A stretch of 52,491 nucleotides of DNA from Sphingobium sp. CCH11-B1 (GCF_001556865.1 NZ_LSJY01000089.1:1-52491); one strand, 5' to 3'; positions 7,200-17,643 are shown, numbered from the stretch's first letter. Numbers and translations are program-made. Notes: a model not told the origin generated them from the sequence alone.

Positions 7200-7679
7200 T
7201 TACCGGCTTTCGAACGACAGCAGCCAGGCCTTGGTTTCCATGCCGCCGGCAAAACCCGTCAGTCCGCCCGCCTTGCCTATCACCCGGTGGCAGGGCAGGA
7301 CGATGGATAGCGGATTGCGTCCGTTTGCGGCCCCTACCGCCCTGCTCGCGGACGGACGACCGACCTGCGCTGCGATCTCGCTATAGCTGCGCGTTTCACC
7401 AAAGGGGATGGCAGCCAGCGCAGTCCACACCTGCTGCTGAAAGGGCGTGCCCTGGGGATCGAGCGGAAGGTCGAAGCTGCGCCGGGCGCCAGAGAAATAT
7501 TCCCCAAGCTGCCGCGCCGCAGCCGTCAGGATGGGATGCCCCCGCCCGTCCTGCCGCGGCGGAAGACGTACGCGTGCGGGATCGTCATCGGGCCACAGCA
7601 GCGCAACCAATGCCCCCTCGCTTGCAATCAGCGTCAGGTCGCCAACAGGGGACGACAGGCCGGTTTCGTACAGGATCAT
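7200..7679 (-). CDS. ogt: methylated-DNA--[protein]-cysteine S-methyltransferase
   Basis: A 159-residue suicide DNA-repair protein that moves alkyl groups from O6-alkylguanine or O4-alkylthymine to its own cysteine. The active-site motif LPCHRVIG is present with the preceding helix (RAVGAANGRNPLSIV), and the C-terminal GGLTGFAGG...KAWLL completes the domain. I chose ATG 7679 (MILYETGLSSPVG) because GGAGAG lies just upstream; a longer frame to 7751 adds a low-quality basic extension. It is the first backbone gene beside the island, its stop abutting the tRNA-Arg scar by 2 bp. Confidence 0.93.
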   Translation of the reverse strand: MILYETGLSSPVGDLTLIASEGALVALLWPDDDPARVRLPPRQDGRGHPILTAAARQLGEYFSGARRSFDLPLDPQGTPFQQQVWTALAAIPFGETRSYSEIAAQVGRPSASRAVGAANGRNPLSIVLPCHRVIGKAGGLTGFAGGMETKAWLLSFESR

Positions 7680-7757
7680 GGCATTCTCTCCATTTCGAGA
7701 CGCCTTTCTAGCGGGACAGCGTCTATCCCGCCTCCCATCGATTGCGGTCAAATATTC

Positions 7758-9170
7758 TTATTTCAGGCCGCCGCCCATCGCCCGGTAAAGCTCGACCATG
7801 TTCGTCGCTCGCGTCAGCCGTGTCGCCAGCAGGCTCTGCTCGGCCGTATAGAGTGACCGCTGGGAATCCAGTGTCGAGAGGAAACTGTCCACGCCTGCCC
7901 GGAAGCGGGCTTCGGAAAGTGTGTAGGCAACCCGCGACGCATCGCGCAGGGAGGTCTGCGCTTCGATCTGCTGCGTCATCGTGCCCCGGCGGGCGAGCGC
8001 GTCGGCGACTTCGCGGAAGCCTGTCTGCACGCTCTTCTCATATGTCGCGACCATCGCGTCGTAGGTGGCGCGAGCATATTGGAGATTGCCCTTGCGTCGA
8101 CCGAAATCGAAGATCGGCAGGCTGGCCGACGGAGCGACCGACCAGAAATCGCTGCCACTGCCGAACAGATTGGACAGGCCCTGGCTCACGGAGCCGAAAG
8201 CCGCCGTCAGTGAGATGGTCGGGAAGAAGGCTGCGCGCGCCGCCCCTATATTGGCGTTCGCCGCGCGCAGTTGATGTTCCGCCGCCGCAATGTCGGGCCG
8301 GCGCAGCAGCACTTCCGACGAAATATTGGCTGGCAGATTTTCCAGCGTTGCGCTTTGCCGCGGCATTGCATCGGGCAGGTCCCCAGCCGGCACCGTCGTC
8401 CCCGCCAGCAGGTTGAGCGCGTTCTGGTCCTGCGCGACCAGCGTCGTCGCCTGCGCGATGTCGGACCGTGCCTGGTCGTAGCTGGTCTGCGCCTGCCGCA
8501 CCTCCAGTTCCGATGCAATCCCCTTGGCGAAGCGGGCGCGGGTCAGTTCCAGCGTCTTGCCGAATGTTTGTTCCAGGTCACGTCCGATCCGCAACCGCTC
8601 CTGATCCGCCGCCATGGTGAGCCAGGCATTGGCGATCTCCGCAATCAACGCGATCTGCGCGGCGTTGCGGTTCTCGACTGCCGCGAAATATTGCTCCTGC
8701 GCCGCCTTGCTCAGGTTCCGCACCCGCCCGAACAGGTCGATTTCCCAGGCCGAAATGCCGACCTGCGCCTGATAGACATCGTTGTTCAGCCGTTGCGACT
8801 GGCCGAACTGAACCAGCGGCTGCTCGCTATAGGTGGCGGACCCGGTCGCGCCGACCGTGGGCAACAGATCGGCGCGCTGCACCCGGTATTGCGCCCGCGC
8901 CTGTTCGATATTGGCGACTGCCAGCCGCAGGTCGCGATTGTTGGCGAGCGCGGTCTCAATGACCCGCGCCAGCCGCACATCGGTGAAGAAATCGCGCCAG
9001 GCCGTCTCCGCCGGCACGATCGCGCCGCCCGCATCGGCAGCATAAGCCGGGCCATCCGGCAAAGCGACCGGCACGGGACTGGCCGGCCGAACATATTTGG
9101 GTGCGAGGTCGCAAGCCGCGAGTGTCAGCGACAAGGTAAGCGCGCCCAGCGCATGGATGCTGCGCATCAT
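7758..9170 (-). CDS. RND efflux outer-membrane channel lipoprotein (NodT/OprM family)
   Basis: A 470-residue TolC-like outer-membrane factor. The N-terminus MRSIHALGALTLSLTLAAC is a lipoprotein signal with lipobox LAAC, so the mature protein is lipid-anchored. The body shows two internal repeats of long amphipathic helices rich in Ala, Gln and Arg (LARVIETALANNRDLRLAVA; ELEVRQAQTSYDQARSDIAQA) and the LLRRPDIAAAEHQLRAANA motif characteristic of the family. It forms the exit duct for the pump encoded just upstream; only 4 bp separate the genes. Third gene of the adaptor-pump-channel operon. Confidence 0.93.
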   Translation of the reverse strand: MMRSIHALGALTLSLTLAACDLAPKYVRPASPVPVALPDGPAYAADAGGAIVPAETAWRDFFTDVRLARVIETALANNRDLRLAVANIEQARAQYRVQRADLLPTVGATGSATYSEQPLVQFGQSQRLNNDVYQAQVGISAWEIDLFGRVRNLSKAAQEQYFAAVENRNAAQIALIAEIANAWLTMAADQERLRIGRDLEQTFGKTLELTRARFAKGIASELEVRQAQTSYDQARSDIAQATTLVAQDQNALNLLAGTTVPAGDLPDAMPRQSATLENLPANISSEVLLRRPDIAAAEHQLRAANANIGAARAAFFPTISLTAAFGSVSQGLSNLFGSGSDFWSVAPSASLPIFDFGRRKGNLQYARATYDAMVATYEKSVQTGFREVADALARRGTMTQQIEAQTSLRDASRVAYTLSEARFRAGVDSFLSTLDSQRSLYTAEQSLLATRLTRATNMVELYRAMGGGLK

Positions 9171-9174
9171 GGTC

Positions 9175-12100
9175 TCAAGCCTCCCGCGGCGCGTCAGGGT
9201 TTACCCGGTCGCCTGCCGCCTCATGGTCCTTATGTTCACGGAACAGCCGCTTTACCACGGTAAAGAAGACCGGTACGAAGAAGATGGCCAGCACCGTCGC
9301 CGACAACATGCCGCCAACCACTGCCCAACCGATCGCATTCTGCCCGCCCGCGCCCGCGCCAGTGGAAACCGCCAGCGGCAGCACGCCGAAGACGAAGGCA
9401 AGGCTGGTCATCAAAATAGGTCGCAGGCGCAGCTTGCCCGCTTCGAGTGCAGCTTGCGCCGGAGCAAGCCCTTCGCGCATCTTCTCTTCGGCGAACTCCA
9501 CGATGAGGATCGCATTCTTGGCAGAAACGCCGATCGTGGTGATGAGACCGACCTGCAGATAGACGTCGTTGTTAAGGCCCGCCAGCGTCGCGGCGATCAC
9601 CGCGCCAAGCACGCCGAGCGGCACGACAAGCATGACGGCGATCGGCACCGACCAGCTCTCGTACAGCGCGGCAAGGCACAGGAATACGATCAGCATGGAG
9701 AGCGCATAGACATAGGGGGCCTGTCCGCCGGAGGTCTTTTCCTCGAAGGAAATGCCGTTCCACGCAAAGCCGACGCCGGGCGGCAGCTTGGCCGCTATCT
9801 CCTCCATGGCCTGCATCGCCGTGCCGGTGGATACACCCGGCGCAGGGCTGCCCTGGATGTTCATCGAAGGCACGCCATTGTAACGCTCCAGCCGCGCCGG
9901 CCCGTTGATCCACTCCGTCGTGGAGAAGGCCGACAGCGGCGCCATCGTGCCCGTGCTGCCGCGCACATGATAATTGCCGACGGCATCAGGGGATGTGCGG
10001 AATGGCGCGTCGGCCTGGACATAGACCCGCTTCACCCGGTCACGGTCGATGAAGTCGTTGACATAGGATCCGCCCAGATTGGTGCTGATCGTGTCGTTGA
10101 CGTCCGCCTGCGCGATCCCCAGTGCACCTGCCGCCGCCTGATCGACGTTGAGCTTGATCTGCGGCGTATCCTCCAGCCCGTTGGGCCGAACCTGCGCCAG
10201 CCTTTTGTCGGCCATCGCCATGCCGAGCAGCTGGTTGCGCGCGGCTAGCAGCGCCTCATGCCCCAGATTCGCCTGGTCGAGCAGCTGGAAGTCGAACCCC
10301 GATGCATTGCCCAGTTCCTGCACCGCTGGCGGCACGAAGGCGAAGGCCATCCCCGCCTTGATCTTCTGGAACGCCATATTGGCGCGCAACGCGATAGCGG
10401 GAACCGCGTTCTTCTCGCCCTCGCGCTCCTTCCAGTCCTTCATTCGCGCGAAGAGGATGCCGACATTCTGCCCCTGCCCGACAAAGCCGAAGCCTGCGAT
10501 GGTGAAGACGGCAGCGACATTATCCTTCTCTTGGATCGTATAATGATCGCGCATCCGCACCAGCGTCCGCTCGGTTTCCTCGATCGTGCTGCCGGCAGGC
10601 AGCGACACCTGGTTTATGATGATGCCCTGGTCCTCTTCGGGCAGGAAGCCGCCCGGCAGCCGCAAGAAAACAAACGCCATGCCGGCCACGATCAGGCCAT
10701 AGACGATCATCGTCCTGCCCCAGCGCCGCTCGACCTTCTGAACGCCCTGCCCGTACCGGGTCACGCCCTTGTCGAAGGTGCGATTGAACCAGCCAAAGAA
10801 ACGTCCGAAGATCGACCCGACCGGGCCGTTCCAGCTATGCCCATGATCGGCTGGCCGCAATATGGTGGCGCACAGCGCCGGCGTGAGGATCAAGGCGACC
10901 AGCACCGACAATATCATCGAAGATACGATGGTGATCGAAAACTGGCGGAAGATGACGCCGGTAGATCCGGGAAAGAAGGCCATGGGCAGAAACACGGCGG
11001 AAAGCACCATGCCAATGCCGATCAGCGCGCCGCTGATCTCGTCCATGGACTTCTTGGCCGCTTCCTTGGGGCTGAGCCCCTCGGTCTGGATCAGGCGCTC
11101 GACATTTTCGACCACGACGATCGCGTCGTCGACGAGCAGGCCAATCGCCAGCACCATGCCAAACAAGGTGAGCGTGTTGATGGTGAAGCCCGCCACGCTG
11201 AGCACCGCCAGCGATCCCAGCAGCACTATCGGCACCGCGATCGTCGGGATCAGCGTCGCCCGCCAGTTCTGGAGGAAGATGAACATGACGACGAAGACCA
11301 GCAGCACAGCCTCGACCAGGGTGTGGATGACCTGTTCGACCGACAGTCGAACGAATGTCGAATTGTCGACCGGGAAGTCATATTTGACCCAGACCGGGAA
11401 GTTCTTCGACAGCGCGTCCACCCGCTCCTTGACTGCCGTAACGGTGTCGAGCGCATTGGCCCCGGGCGCCAGCCGGATGCCGAAGCCGGCGGCCGGATGT
11501 CCATTGAACTTCGCGCTGAACCCGTAATTCTCCGCGCCCAGCTCGATCCGCGCGACGTCCGACAGCAGCACTACCGATCCATCGGGATTGCTGCGGAGGC
11601 GGATATTGCGAAATTCCTCGGGCGTCCGTAGCCTAGATTGCGCTGTCACTGTCGCGTTCAGCGCCTGGCCCGCGGGCGCGGGCAAGCCGCCTATCTGCCC
11701 CGCCGACACCTGTGCGTTCTGCGCCGTGATGGCGTTTTTGACGTCGCTTGTCGTGACCTGCAGCGTCGCCATCTTGAACGGGTCGAGCCAGATGCGCATC
11801 GCATATTGCGATCCGAACAGCTGCGTGTCGCCGACGCCCGTGACCCGGCTTATCGGATCCTGCAGGGACGACGCGACGAAATCGGCGGCATCCTGCCCGT
11901 CGTGAATGCCGTCATCGGCATAGACAGCCATGATCAGCAGGAAGCTCGCCGCCGACTTACTCACCCGCAGCCCCTGTTGCTGCACTTCCTGCGGCAGCAG
12001 CGGCGTCGCCTGCGCCAGCTTGTTCTGCACCTGCACCTGCGCGATGTCGGGATCGGTCCCCTGCTCGAAGGTCAGGGTGATGTTGAGATTGCCCGACCCG

Positions 12101-12348
12101 TCGCTGGTGGACGAAAAATAGCGCAGATTATCGATGCCCTTGAGCTGCTGCTCGATGATCTGCGTAGTCGTGCTCGACAGCGTTTCGGCGTTCGCGCCCG
12201 GATAGGTGGTCTGGATCGTCACCGCAGGCGGCGCGATCTCCGGGAACTGCGCCACCGGCAGCGATCGGATGGCAAGCAATCCGGCCAGCATGATGACGAT
12301 GGCGATGACCCATGCAAAGATGGGCCGGTCGATGAAATAGCGAGCCAT
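9175..12348 (-). CDS. RND multidrug efflux pump, HAE1 family (AcrB-like inner-membrane transporter)
   Basis: A 1057-residue protein, the normal length for AcrB/MexB homologues. It starts [20 protein letters not shown], the conserved first transmembrane helix. The proton-relay aspartates are visible in TM4 as [17 protein letters not shown] (near residue 405), and the family motifs [24 protein letters not shown] and [17 protein letters not shown] are present. Twelve transmembrane helices and two large periplasmic loops are expected. It exports hydrophobic or amphipathic compounds with proton antiport through the channel encoded downstream. Only 3 bp separate it from the adaptor gene upstream. 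Substrate range cannot be read from sequence. Confidence 0.96.
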   Translation of the reverse strand: MARYFIDRPIFAWVIAIVIMLAGLLAIRSLPVAQFPEIAPPAVTIQTTYPGANAETLSSTTTQIIEQQLKGIDNLRYFSSTSDGSGNLNITLTFEQGTDPDIAQVQVQNKLAQATPLLPQEVQQQGLRVSKSAASFLLIMAVYADDGIHDGQDAADFVASSLQDPISRVTGVGDTQLFGSQYAMRIWLDPFKMATLQVTTSDVKNAITAQNAQVSAGQIGGLPAPAGQALNATVTAQSRLRTPEEFRNIRLRSNPDGSVVLLSDVARIELGAENYGFSAKFNGHPAAGFGIRLAPGANALDTVTAVKERVDALSKNFPVWVKYDFPVDNSTFVRLSVEQVIHTLVEAVLLVFVVMFIFLQNWRATLIPTIAVPIVLLGSLAVLSVAGFTINTLTLFGMVLAIGLLVDDAIVVVENVERLIQTEGLSPKEAAKKSMDEISGALIGIGMVLSAVFLPMAFFPGSTGVIFRQFSITIVSSMILSVLVALILTPALCATILRPADHGHSWNGPVGSIFGRFFGWFNRTFDKGVTRYGQGVQKVERRWGRTMIVYGLIVAGMAFVFLRLPGGFLPEEDQGIIINQVSLPAGSTIEETERTLVRMRDHYTIQEKDNVAAVFTIAGFGFVGQGQNVGILFARMKDWKEREGEKNAVPAIALRANMAFQKIKAGMAFAFVPPAVQELGNASGFDFQLLDQANLGHEALLAARNQLLGMAMADKRLAQVRPNGLEDTPQIKLNVDQAAAGALGIAQADVNDTISTNLGGSYVNDFIDRDRVKRVYVQADAPFRTSPDAVGNYHVRGSTGTMAPLSAFSTTEWINGPARLERYNGVPSMNIQGSPAPGVSTGTAMQAMEEIAAKLPPGVGFAWNGISFEEKTSGGQAPYVYALSMLIVFLCLAALYESWSVPIAVMLVVPLGVLGAVIAATLAGLNNDVYLQVGLITTIGVSAKNAILIVEFAEEKMREGLAPAQAALEAGKLRLRPILMTSLAFVFGVLPLAVSTGAGAGGQNAIGWAVVGGMLSATVLAIFFVPVFFTVVKRLFREHKDHEAAGDRVNPDAPREA

Positions 12349-12351
12349 GGC

Positions 12352-13512
12352 TTATTGCGCCCCGCCGGCTGCGCCGTTCTGGCCTGCTACCACCTGCTGC
12401 GGCACGCCGGGTTTGACGAGTGTACCGGGGCGCAGATTGAGGAGTCCCTCCACGATCAGTTGGTCGCCGGCCTTCAGCCCCTTGGTCACGATCCACTTGT
12501 CGCCGACCGCGCGATCCACTTCGACCTGGCGCATCTCGACCTTATTGTCCCGACCCACGACCAGCGCCGTCGCGCGACCGCGCGCGTCGCGGCTGATCCC
12601 CTGCTGCGGCGCCAGAATGGCATTGGCCCGTTCCCCTTCGACCAGGCGGGCCCGGACATACATGCCCGGCAACAGCAGCCCGTCGGGGTTGGGGAAGATA
12701 GCGCGCAACGTCACTGCGCCGGATGTCGGATCGACCGTGACTTCAGCAAATTGCAGCCGCCCCTCGATCGGATAGACGCTGCCATTGGGCAGCAGCAGTT
12801 GAATGCGCGCGCCGTCCGCTTCGCTGACCCCGCCCGCCTTCATCGCCTGCCGCAAGTCGATGAGTTGCGCCGCGGATTGGGTGATGTCGACGTAGACGGT
12901 GTCGGTCCGTTGAATGGTCGCGAGCGCGTCCGCCTGGCCGGCCTGCACCAACGCGCCGGGCGTGAACAGCGAACGACCTATGCGGCCGGAAATGGGCGCG
13001 CGGATGCGGGTGAAATTCTGGTTGACCTGCGCAGCCTGCACCGCGCCGCGCTGGGCCGCGACATTGGCGCGGGCCTGCTGGGCGGCCGCTTCCGCATTGT
13101 CAAATTCCTGCCGGCTTACCGCATTGATGCCCACCAGATCGCGATAGCGTTCAGCCTGAAGCGCGGTGGAGCGGATTGCAGCCTGGGCGTTTGCCAAAGA
13201 TCCCTGCGCTTGTGCCAGGGCCGCGCGGTAAGGCGAATCCTCGATCTCGTACAACAACTGTCCTGCGCGGACAAAACCACCCTCCTGGAACAGGCGACGG
13301 CGTATGACCCCGCTGATTTGGGGCCGGACTTCAGCGGTTTCGACTGCAGTGATGCGGCCCGGCAATTCATTCACGAGGGGCGCGGACTCGGTTTTCAGTG
13401 TCACTACGCCGACAGCCGGCGGTGGCGGCGCCGGCGGTTGCTCCTGGCCGCATGCGCTCAGCGTCAGCGCAGACGCGCACGCCAGCAGACCGATGATTGA
13501 CCCCTTTTGCAT
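12352..13512 (-). CDS. RND efflux periplasmic adaptor (membrane-fusion protein, AcrA-like)
   Basis: A 386-residue adaptor linking pump and channel. From ATG 13512 the protein begins MQKGSIIGLLACASALTLSAC, a lipoprotein signal with lipobox LSAC, then a proline-rich linker and the biotinyl-lipoyl-like half motif (LPGRITAVETAEVRPQISG). A Gln/Ala-rich hairpin (ALAQAQGSLANAQAA) and the C-terminal lipoyl half (FTRIRAPISGRIGRSL) follow. I preferred ATG 13512 over 13605, which would put a non-signal peptide in front and run through the palindromic operator. First gene of the leftward efflux operon, divergent from the TetR gene. Confidence 0.93.
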   Translation of the reverse strand: MQKGSIIGLLACASALTLSACGQEQPPAPPPPAVGVVTLKTESAPLVNELPGRITAVETAEVRPQISGVIRRRLFQEGGFVRAGQLLYEIEDSPYRAALAQAQGSLANAQAAIRSTALQAERYRDLVGINAVSRQEFDNAEAAAQQARANVAAQRGAVQAAQVNQNFTRIRAPISGRIGRSLFTPGALVQAGQADALATIQRTDTVYVDITQSAAQLIDLRQAMKAGGVSEADGARIQLLLPNGSVYPIEGRLQFAEVTVDPTSGAVTLRAIFPNPDGLLLPGMYVRARLVEGERANAILAPQQGISRDARGRATALVVGRDNKVEMRQVEVDRAVGDKWIVTKGLKAGDQLIVEGLLNLRPGTLVKPGVPQQVVAGQNGAAGGAQ

Positions 13513-13546
13513 GACCCGAGTTCCGTCTTTTGATAAGCTTATATTA

Positions 13547-13568
13547 GCGGAATGAACGTTCATTCCGC
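13547..13568. promoter_or_regulatory. perfect 22-bp palindrome, likely TetR-family operator
   Basis: Each half is GCGGAATGAAC and its exact complement, with no spacer, centred between 13557 and 13558. It lies 34 bp upstream of the adaptor start and 60 bp upstream of the TetR gene start. The core GAATGAAC/GTTCATTC is typical of operators bound by AcrR/TtgR-type regulators. Its position lets one repressor dimer (or pair) control both directions. Confidence 0.8.
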
Positions 13569-13628
13569 TTGCCGGCCACGTAGGATCGTGGCAGGGCAAT
13601 TTCAAGGGTTAAAAGGTCAAGCATCGCC

Positions 13629-14240
13629 ATGGTTGCAGTGCAACATGAAAAAAATGGTCGAACTGCCGTGCTGGCTGCTGCGCGCGACCTGTTCGACAGC
13701 CACGGCTTCCATCAAACCTCGATGGCGGAACTGGCGGCGTCCGCTCATGTGTCGGTCGGCCAGATCTATCGGCTGTTCAAAGGCAAGGAAGACATTATCG
13801 AAGCCCTGATCATCGACAATGTCGACCAATCGTGCGCGGAAATGACCGCGCTTTGCCGTCAACTCGATAGCGGAGAGCTGAGCGTTGATCAAGCGTTCGA
13901 AGCGCTTTTGCGCTACACGGTTGACAGTGAGGATGAGGCCTTATCCTTTGATATATTCGCAGAAAGTTTCCGCAACGAAGCGGTGTCGAAGACGATTGGC
14001 GACATGTGCGCCCGCTTCCGCAATATCATCCGCTATTTCGCATATGCTGCCAACCCGCGATTGGCCGGCCAGGATCTCGACGCTGCGGAGGAGGTGGTGC
14101 TGGCGTGCATGTTCGGGCTCGGCCACCGTAGCCTGTCCCGCCCGAAACTCGACGCGGCGTGCACGGCCGCCCTTTCCGCCAAGATGATTCTGGCAGCGCT
14201 GCGATCGCTAGCCCCGGCCCCAGCTCCTGCGTCGCGTTAG
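13629..14240 (+). CDS. TetR/AcrR-family transcriptional repressor of the efflux operon
   Basis: A 203-residue regulator. The N-terminal DNA-binding domain is clear: RTAVLAAARDLFDSHGFHQT (helix 1) and MAELAASAHVSVGQIYRLFKGKEDIIEAL (helix-turn-helix plus helix 4, about 34-62). The C-terminal ligand-binding domain is variable, as usual. It is divergent from the RND operon, with the 22-bp palindrome between them, so the simple model is ligand-relieved repression of the pump and of itself. The ligand is unknown. The start ATG at 13629 puts the helix 1 motif at the usual distance from the N-terminus. Confidence 0.92.
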   Translation: MVAVQHEKNGRTAVLAAARDLFDSHGFHQTSMAELAASAHVSVGQIYRLFKGKEDIIEALIIDNVDQSCAEMTALCRQLDSGELSVDQAFEALLRYTVDSEDEALSFDIFAESFRNEAVSKTIGDMCARFRNIIRYFAYAANPRLAGQDLDAAEEVVLACMFGLGHRSLSRPKLDAACTAALSAKMILAALRSLAPAPAPASR

Positions 14241-14357
14241 TCTTTTTGACCATCGCGCCTTTGCCACCGTTCGTCCCATCCGGCTGCAATTCATGTTGCA
14301 CCGCCGAAACCTTCCCGCCCTAATCGGCTTGATATCCGAACTGAGCGGGAGGGAAGC

Positions 14358-14516
14358 ATGACGATTACCAATCGTTTCGATCGCGCCTATTTTCAGGAAC
14401 GGATCGAGACAAACCGGCAGCTGGCGGAAAAATCCCATAATCCGATTATTCGAGACCTCCATCTCGAATATATCCGGCTTTACGAGCATTTGTTGGAAGC
14501 GGAAGTTCCTGCCTGA
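14358..14516 (+). CDS. small protein of unknown function, 52 residues
   Basis: A short frame with a strong ribosome-binding site (GGGAGGGAAG, 5-7 bp before ATG 14358). The product begins MTITNRFDRAYFQERIETNR and continues QLAEKSHNPIIRDLHLEYIRLYEHLL, an amphipathic, almost wholly helical, charge-rich peptide without a signal sequence. The YF..RIE..RQLAE...H......EYIRLY pattern resembles small helical proteins I recall from sphingomonads, but I cannot name a family. It lies convergent with the M16 peptidase gene, 11 bp from its stop. Codon use and the ribosome-binding site make it a credible gene. Confidence 0.65.
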   Translation: MTITNRFDRAYFQERIETNRQLAEKSHNPIIRDLHLEYIRLYEHLLEAEVPA

Positions 14517-14527
14517 AACCCGATGCT

Positions 14528-17410
14528 TCAGCGAGCTGACACGCCTTGTGGCAACGCCACCGCAGACCAACTTTTCTGAGGTATGAGATATTTCGCCGCG
14601 AGGGCCTGTAGCTGTGCGGGCGTAACGGACAGCAGGTCTTCCGACATGGCCTTCATGGCGTCGACATAGCGAGGATCCTGAGTCGCGCCTTCCATCTGGC
14701 TCATCCAGAAAGCGTTGCCGGTGCTGGCGCGCATCAGCAATTGCCGCATCGGCGCAACCGCGCGCTGCAATTCATCATCGCTGACCGGCGTTTTCGCCAG
14801 ATCCTCGGCCGTCTTCTTCACGACATCGTAGAAATAAGCGATCCGATCGGGCCGAACCTGGCTGGTCACCAGGATGTAACCACCGCTTTCGTAAGAAAAT
14901 GGCCAGTTGTTCTGTACGCTGGGGGAATAGGCGGCCCCCTCGGTCGAACGCAGCTTGTCGAAAAGCCTGTCGTTGAAGATTTGCGTCAATATCTCCAGCT
15001 GGCGCGCCTCTTTCTGCAAGGCAAAGCCACCGGCCGTGGGCCAGGCCATGACGGCGGCGGCCTGATCCTTGTCGCCATCGTGACGCAGCACGACCGGCGC
15101 ATCGACATGGGCGGGAAACCGCATCGCCCGGTTGGCCGCCGGGACGGGCTTGTTCGCCCTTGCCGGCAGCGCGCCAAAGGTGGACGCCACCGCCTGGATC
15201 GCCTCATCGGGCTTCACCTGCCCGAAAATCTGGATTTCGATGGGCCCGGATGCCAAAATGGGTTCCCACGCCGCGCGGAAGCTCTGCGGCGTCAGAGCCG
15301 AAATCTCCTCGCGTGAAGGCGTGCGAAAGCGCACATCCTTGTCATGCAGCAGCCAGTTTAGATCGCGGCCAAGAACCGCGTCGGGCGATCGCGTCATCGC
15401 GTCATAAGCGACCAGCGCCCCGGTCTTCACGCGAGCGATCGGTGCCGGATCCCATCCCGGGAAGCCCAACTTGGCAGCGAAGAGCCGCAACTGGTCCTTA
15501 TAATCGGCAGGGCGGGTCAGAGCCTGCAATTCGAAGGCATCATCATCAATGTTGAAATCCATCCCCATGCGCCGGCCGTTCGTCAGCTCATCAAGCTCGC
15601 CCTGCCCCAGCGATCCGATACCGCTTGCCACCAGCGCATAGCCACCGGCCCAGCCGGGAGCCGCGCGGGTCGGCGAAAATGCCTGCTGGCCATGGCCGAA
15701 GCGGACGTTGATTCGCACCTTTTCGGTTTCGACATCGTTGGCGAAGAGCGTGAGCTTCACGCCATTGGAGAAGGTGACGCTTTCCATGCCGGGCAGGCCG
15801 GTGGGCGTACGCGAAACGACAGTGCCGGGCGCGCCGAATTTGGGGAGGTCGTCCATCGTGACAAGCTTGTCCGCCAGTCGGACGTCGGTCGCCGCCTTCA
15901 CCGGGGCCGCGACTGCGGCAGCGAGCCTTGCATCCAGCCCGGCCTGCGGTGTGCCCGTCACCAGGAGCGCGCGGAACACGCCGGCCGTGAACAGGCGACG
16001 GGTCGAATCCAATATCTTCTGCGGCGTCATGGCCGGCTTGCCGGCCCGGAAGATGTCCACCGCCGCCTGCGGGCTGACCGTCGTTTCCCGGATATCGACG
16101 GCGCTGACCAGATCGCTCGCCTGCTTCGACCCGGGCTCTGTATCCGCATTTTCCACCTGGATCGCGAGCGCCGTATCCATTTGCGCATATTCGCGATCGA
16201 TTTCCGCCTGGCTGGGCGCGGCGGCCTTGGCATCCTCTACGATGGCGCGGACGTCGCCCAGCGCCTTTTCCCAATTGTTGCCGGTGGGCATGATCGTCAT
16301 GAACGTGCCGTCGGCGGACCGGCTGACATCCTGCTGCTCGACGCTCGATTGCAGGAAGCTGCCGCCCGCGCGGGCCGCGCGCTCCAGCCGACGGCTGACG
16401 ATCTGTAGCGCCAGCATGTCGGTGAGCTTGTCCTGGTTGTAGACGATCGTGTCGGCATGTGGCTTCCACGGGCGCAACCAGGCCAGGGTAAGCCCGAGCG
16501 GAGCGCCCGGTTCCACGATCACGCGGGTCACCGGCTGCTTCGCATCGGGCGCGCCGAAATCGGGCACCGTGCCGCCCGGCCCCACGCCCTTCCAGCCGCT
16601 GAAATTATCCTTCAGCAATTGTTCCACCGCCGCCGGGTCCATATCGCCCGACACGGCGATGACCGTGTTTTCGGGCCGATACCAGCGGTCGTGGAACGCC
16701 TGCAGCTTGTCCGCAGTCGCGGCGGTAAGCGCGGCAACGGTGCCGATCGGCGCGCGATCGGCCAGTGGCTGACCGGAAAAGAAGTGAAGGCGGCTGCCTT
16801 CGGAAATGCGCATCTGCGGACCGTCGCTCTCTCGCTTTTCCGCGAGCACCACCGCGCGTTCGGCATTGACCGCGCCGTCCACGATGTTGGGATCGCTCAT
16901 CATGCCGGATAGGATTTTTAGACTTTCGCCCAGGCTTGCCGGTGTCGCCTGCGGCAGATCGAGCGCATAGGTGGTGCCGGTCGGCGTCGTTTGTGCATTG
17001 CTGTCGCTGCCGAAGGTCACGCCCAGCCGCTGCCAGATGCGCTTGGACTCGCCGTCCGGTACATGGCGCGATCCGCGCATGGAAAGATGTTCCATATAGT
17101 GCGCGTAGCCCAGTTCGTCGGGCTTCTCCATCAGCGAGCCGGCGTCCACCCGAAGTCGGACGGACACCTGCCCCGGCGGCACGCCGTTGCGGCGGATGGC
17201 GTAGCGCAACCCATTGGGCAATATGCCGAACCGCCAGGCGGTGTCGATCGGCACGTCGCTGTTTTCATAAAGCCACGGCCGCGTCTGCGCCTGCGTCGCG
17301 CCCTGCGTGGTGCCGGGTGCAGACGCGGGTTGCGCCGCGAGCGGCGAACCGGTGAGCAGCAGGGCGAGAAGGGAGAGCGAAGCGGCCGAACGGCGTGGGA
17401 AAAAGCGCAT
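14528..17410 (-). CDS. periplasmic M16-family zinc metallopeptidase (insulinase/pitrilysin type)
   Basis: A 960-residue peptidase from ATG 17410. It starts with a signal peptide (MRFFPRRSAASLSLLALLLTGSPLAAQ). The inverted zinc motif HxxEH appears as HYMEH (104-108), with the third ligand Glu in the NAERAVVLAEKRE helix about 75 residues later. Both M16 halves are in one chain: an active N-terminal half and an inactive C-terminal half from about residue 500 (GLPGMESVTFSNGVKLTLF onward), the arrangement of pitrilysin-like enzymes. It degrades peptides in the periplasm. A longer frame to 17488 would hide the signal peptide, so it is rejected. It ends close to the small 52-residue gene coming the other way. 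Confidence 0.92.
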   Translation of the reverse strand: MRFFPRRSAASLSLLALLLTGSPLAAQPASAPGTTQGATQAQTRPWLYENSDVPIDTAWRFGILPNGLRYAIRRNGVPPGQVSVRLRVDAGSLMEKPDELGYAHYMEHLSMRGSRHVPDGESKRIWQRLGVTFGSDSNAQTTPTGTTYALDLPQATPASLGESLKILSGMMSDPNIVDGAVNAERAVVLAEKRESDGPQMRISEGSRLHFFSGQPLADRAPIGTVAALTAATADKLQAFHDRWYRPENTVIAVSGDMDPAAVEQLLKDNFSGWKGVGPGGTVPDFGAPDAKQPVTRVIVEPGAPLGLTLAWLRPWKPHADTIVYNQDKLTDMLALQIVSRRLERAARAGGSFLQSSVEQQDVSRSADGTFMTIMPTGNNWEKALGDVRAIVEDAKAAAPSQAEIDREYAQMDTALAIQVENADTEPGSKQASDLVSAVDIRETTVSPQAAVDIFRAGKPAMTPQKILDSTRRLFTAGVFRALLVTGTPQAGLDARLAAAVAAPVKAATDVRLADKLVTMDDLPKFGAPGTVVSRTPTGLPGMESVTFSNGVKLTLFANDVETEKVRINVRFGHGQQAFSPTRAAPGWAGGYALVASGIGSLGQGELDELTNGRRMGMDFNIDDDAFELQALTRPADYKDQLRLFAAKLGFPGWDPAPIARVKTGALVAYDAMTRSPDAVLGRDLNWLLHDKDVRFRTPSREEISALTPQSFRAAWEPILASGPIEIQIFGQVKPDEAIQAVASTFGALPARANKPVPAANRAMRFPAHVDAPVVLRHDGDKDQAAAVMAWPTAGGFALQKEARQLEILTQIFNDRLFDKLRSTEGAAYSPSVQNNWPFSYESGGYILVTSQVRPDRIAYFYDVVKKTAEDLAKTPVSDDELQRAVAPMRQLLMRASTGNAFWMSQMEGATQDPRYVDAMKAMSEDLLSVTPAQLQALAAKYLIPQKSWSAVALPQGVSAR

Positions 17411-17643
17411 AGGCAGCCAGCCTAACGTCCTTTTCCTGAATGGCCACTGACAAGTTGGGACAGGTTTGGCGGCACAAAGCTCGCCCAACCATCATCCCGA
17501 ACTGGTTCAGCATCCATCGTGCCTGCTTCCCAGCCAGGGATCGGCAGCGCCCCGGTGTGGCCGGATTTGTTGCTTCAATATTCCGAGGGCGCGGAGATGT
17601 TGTTTCTGAAACAGGCTCAGCAACGCGACGGAAGGAAGAGCAA

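Noticed and set aside
11638..13500. 620-residue plus-strand frame opposite the efflux pump and adaptor
   Set aside because: It is an antisense shadow in high-GC DNA: Arg/His-rich, no domain, no ribosome-binding site, and wholly covered by two clear genes on the other strand.
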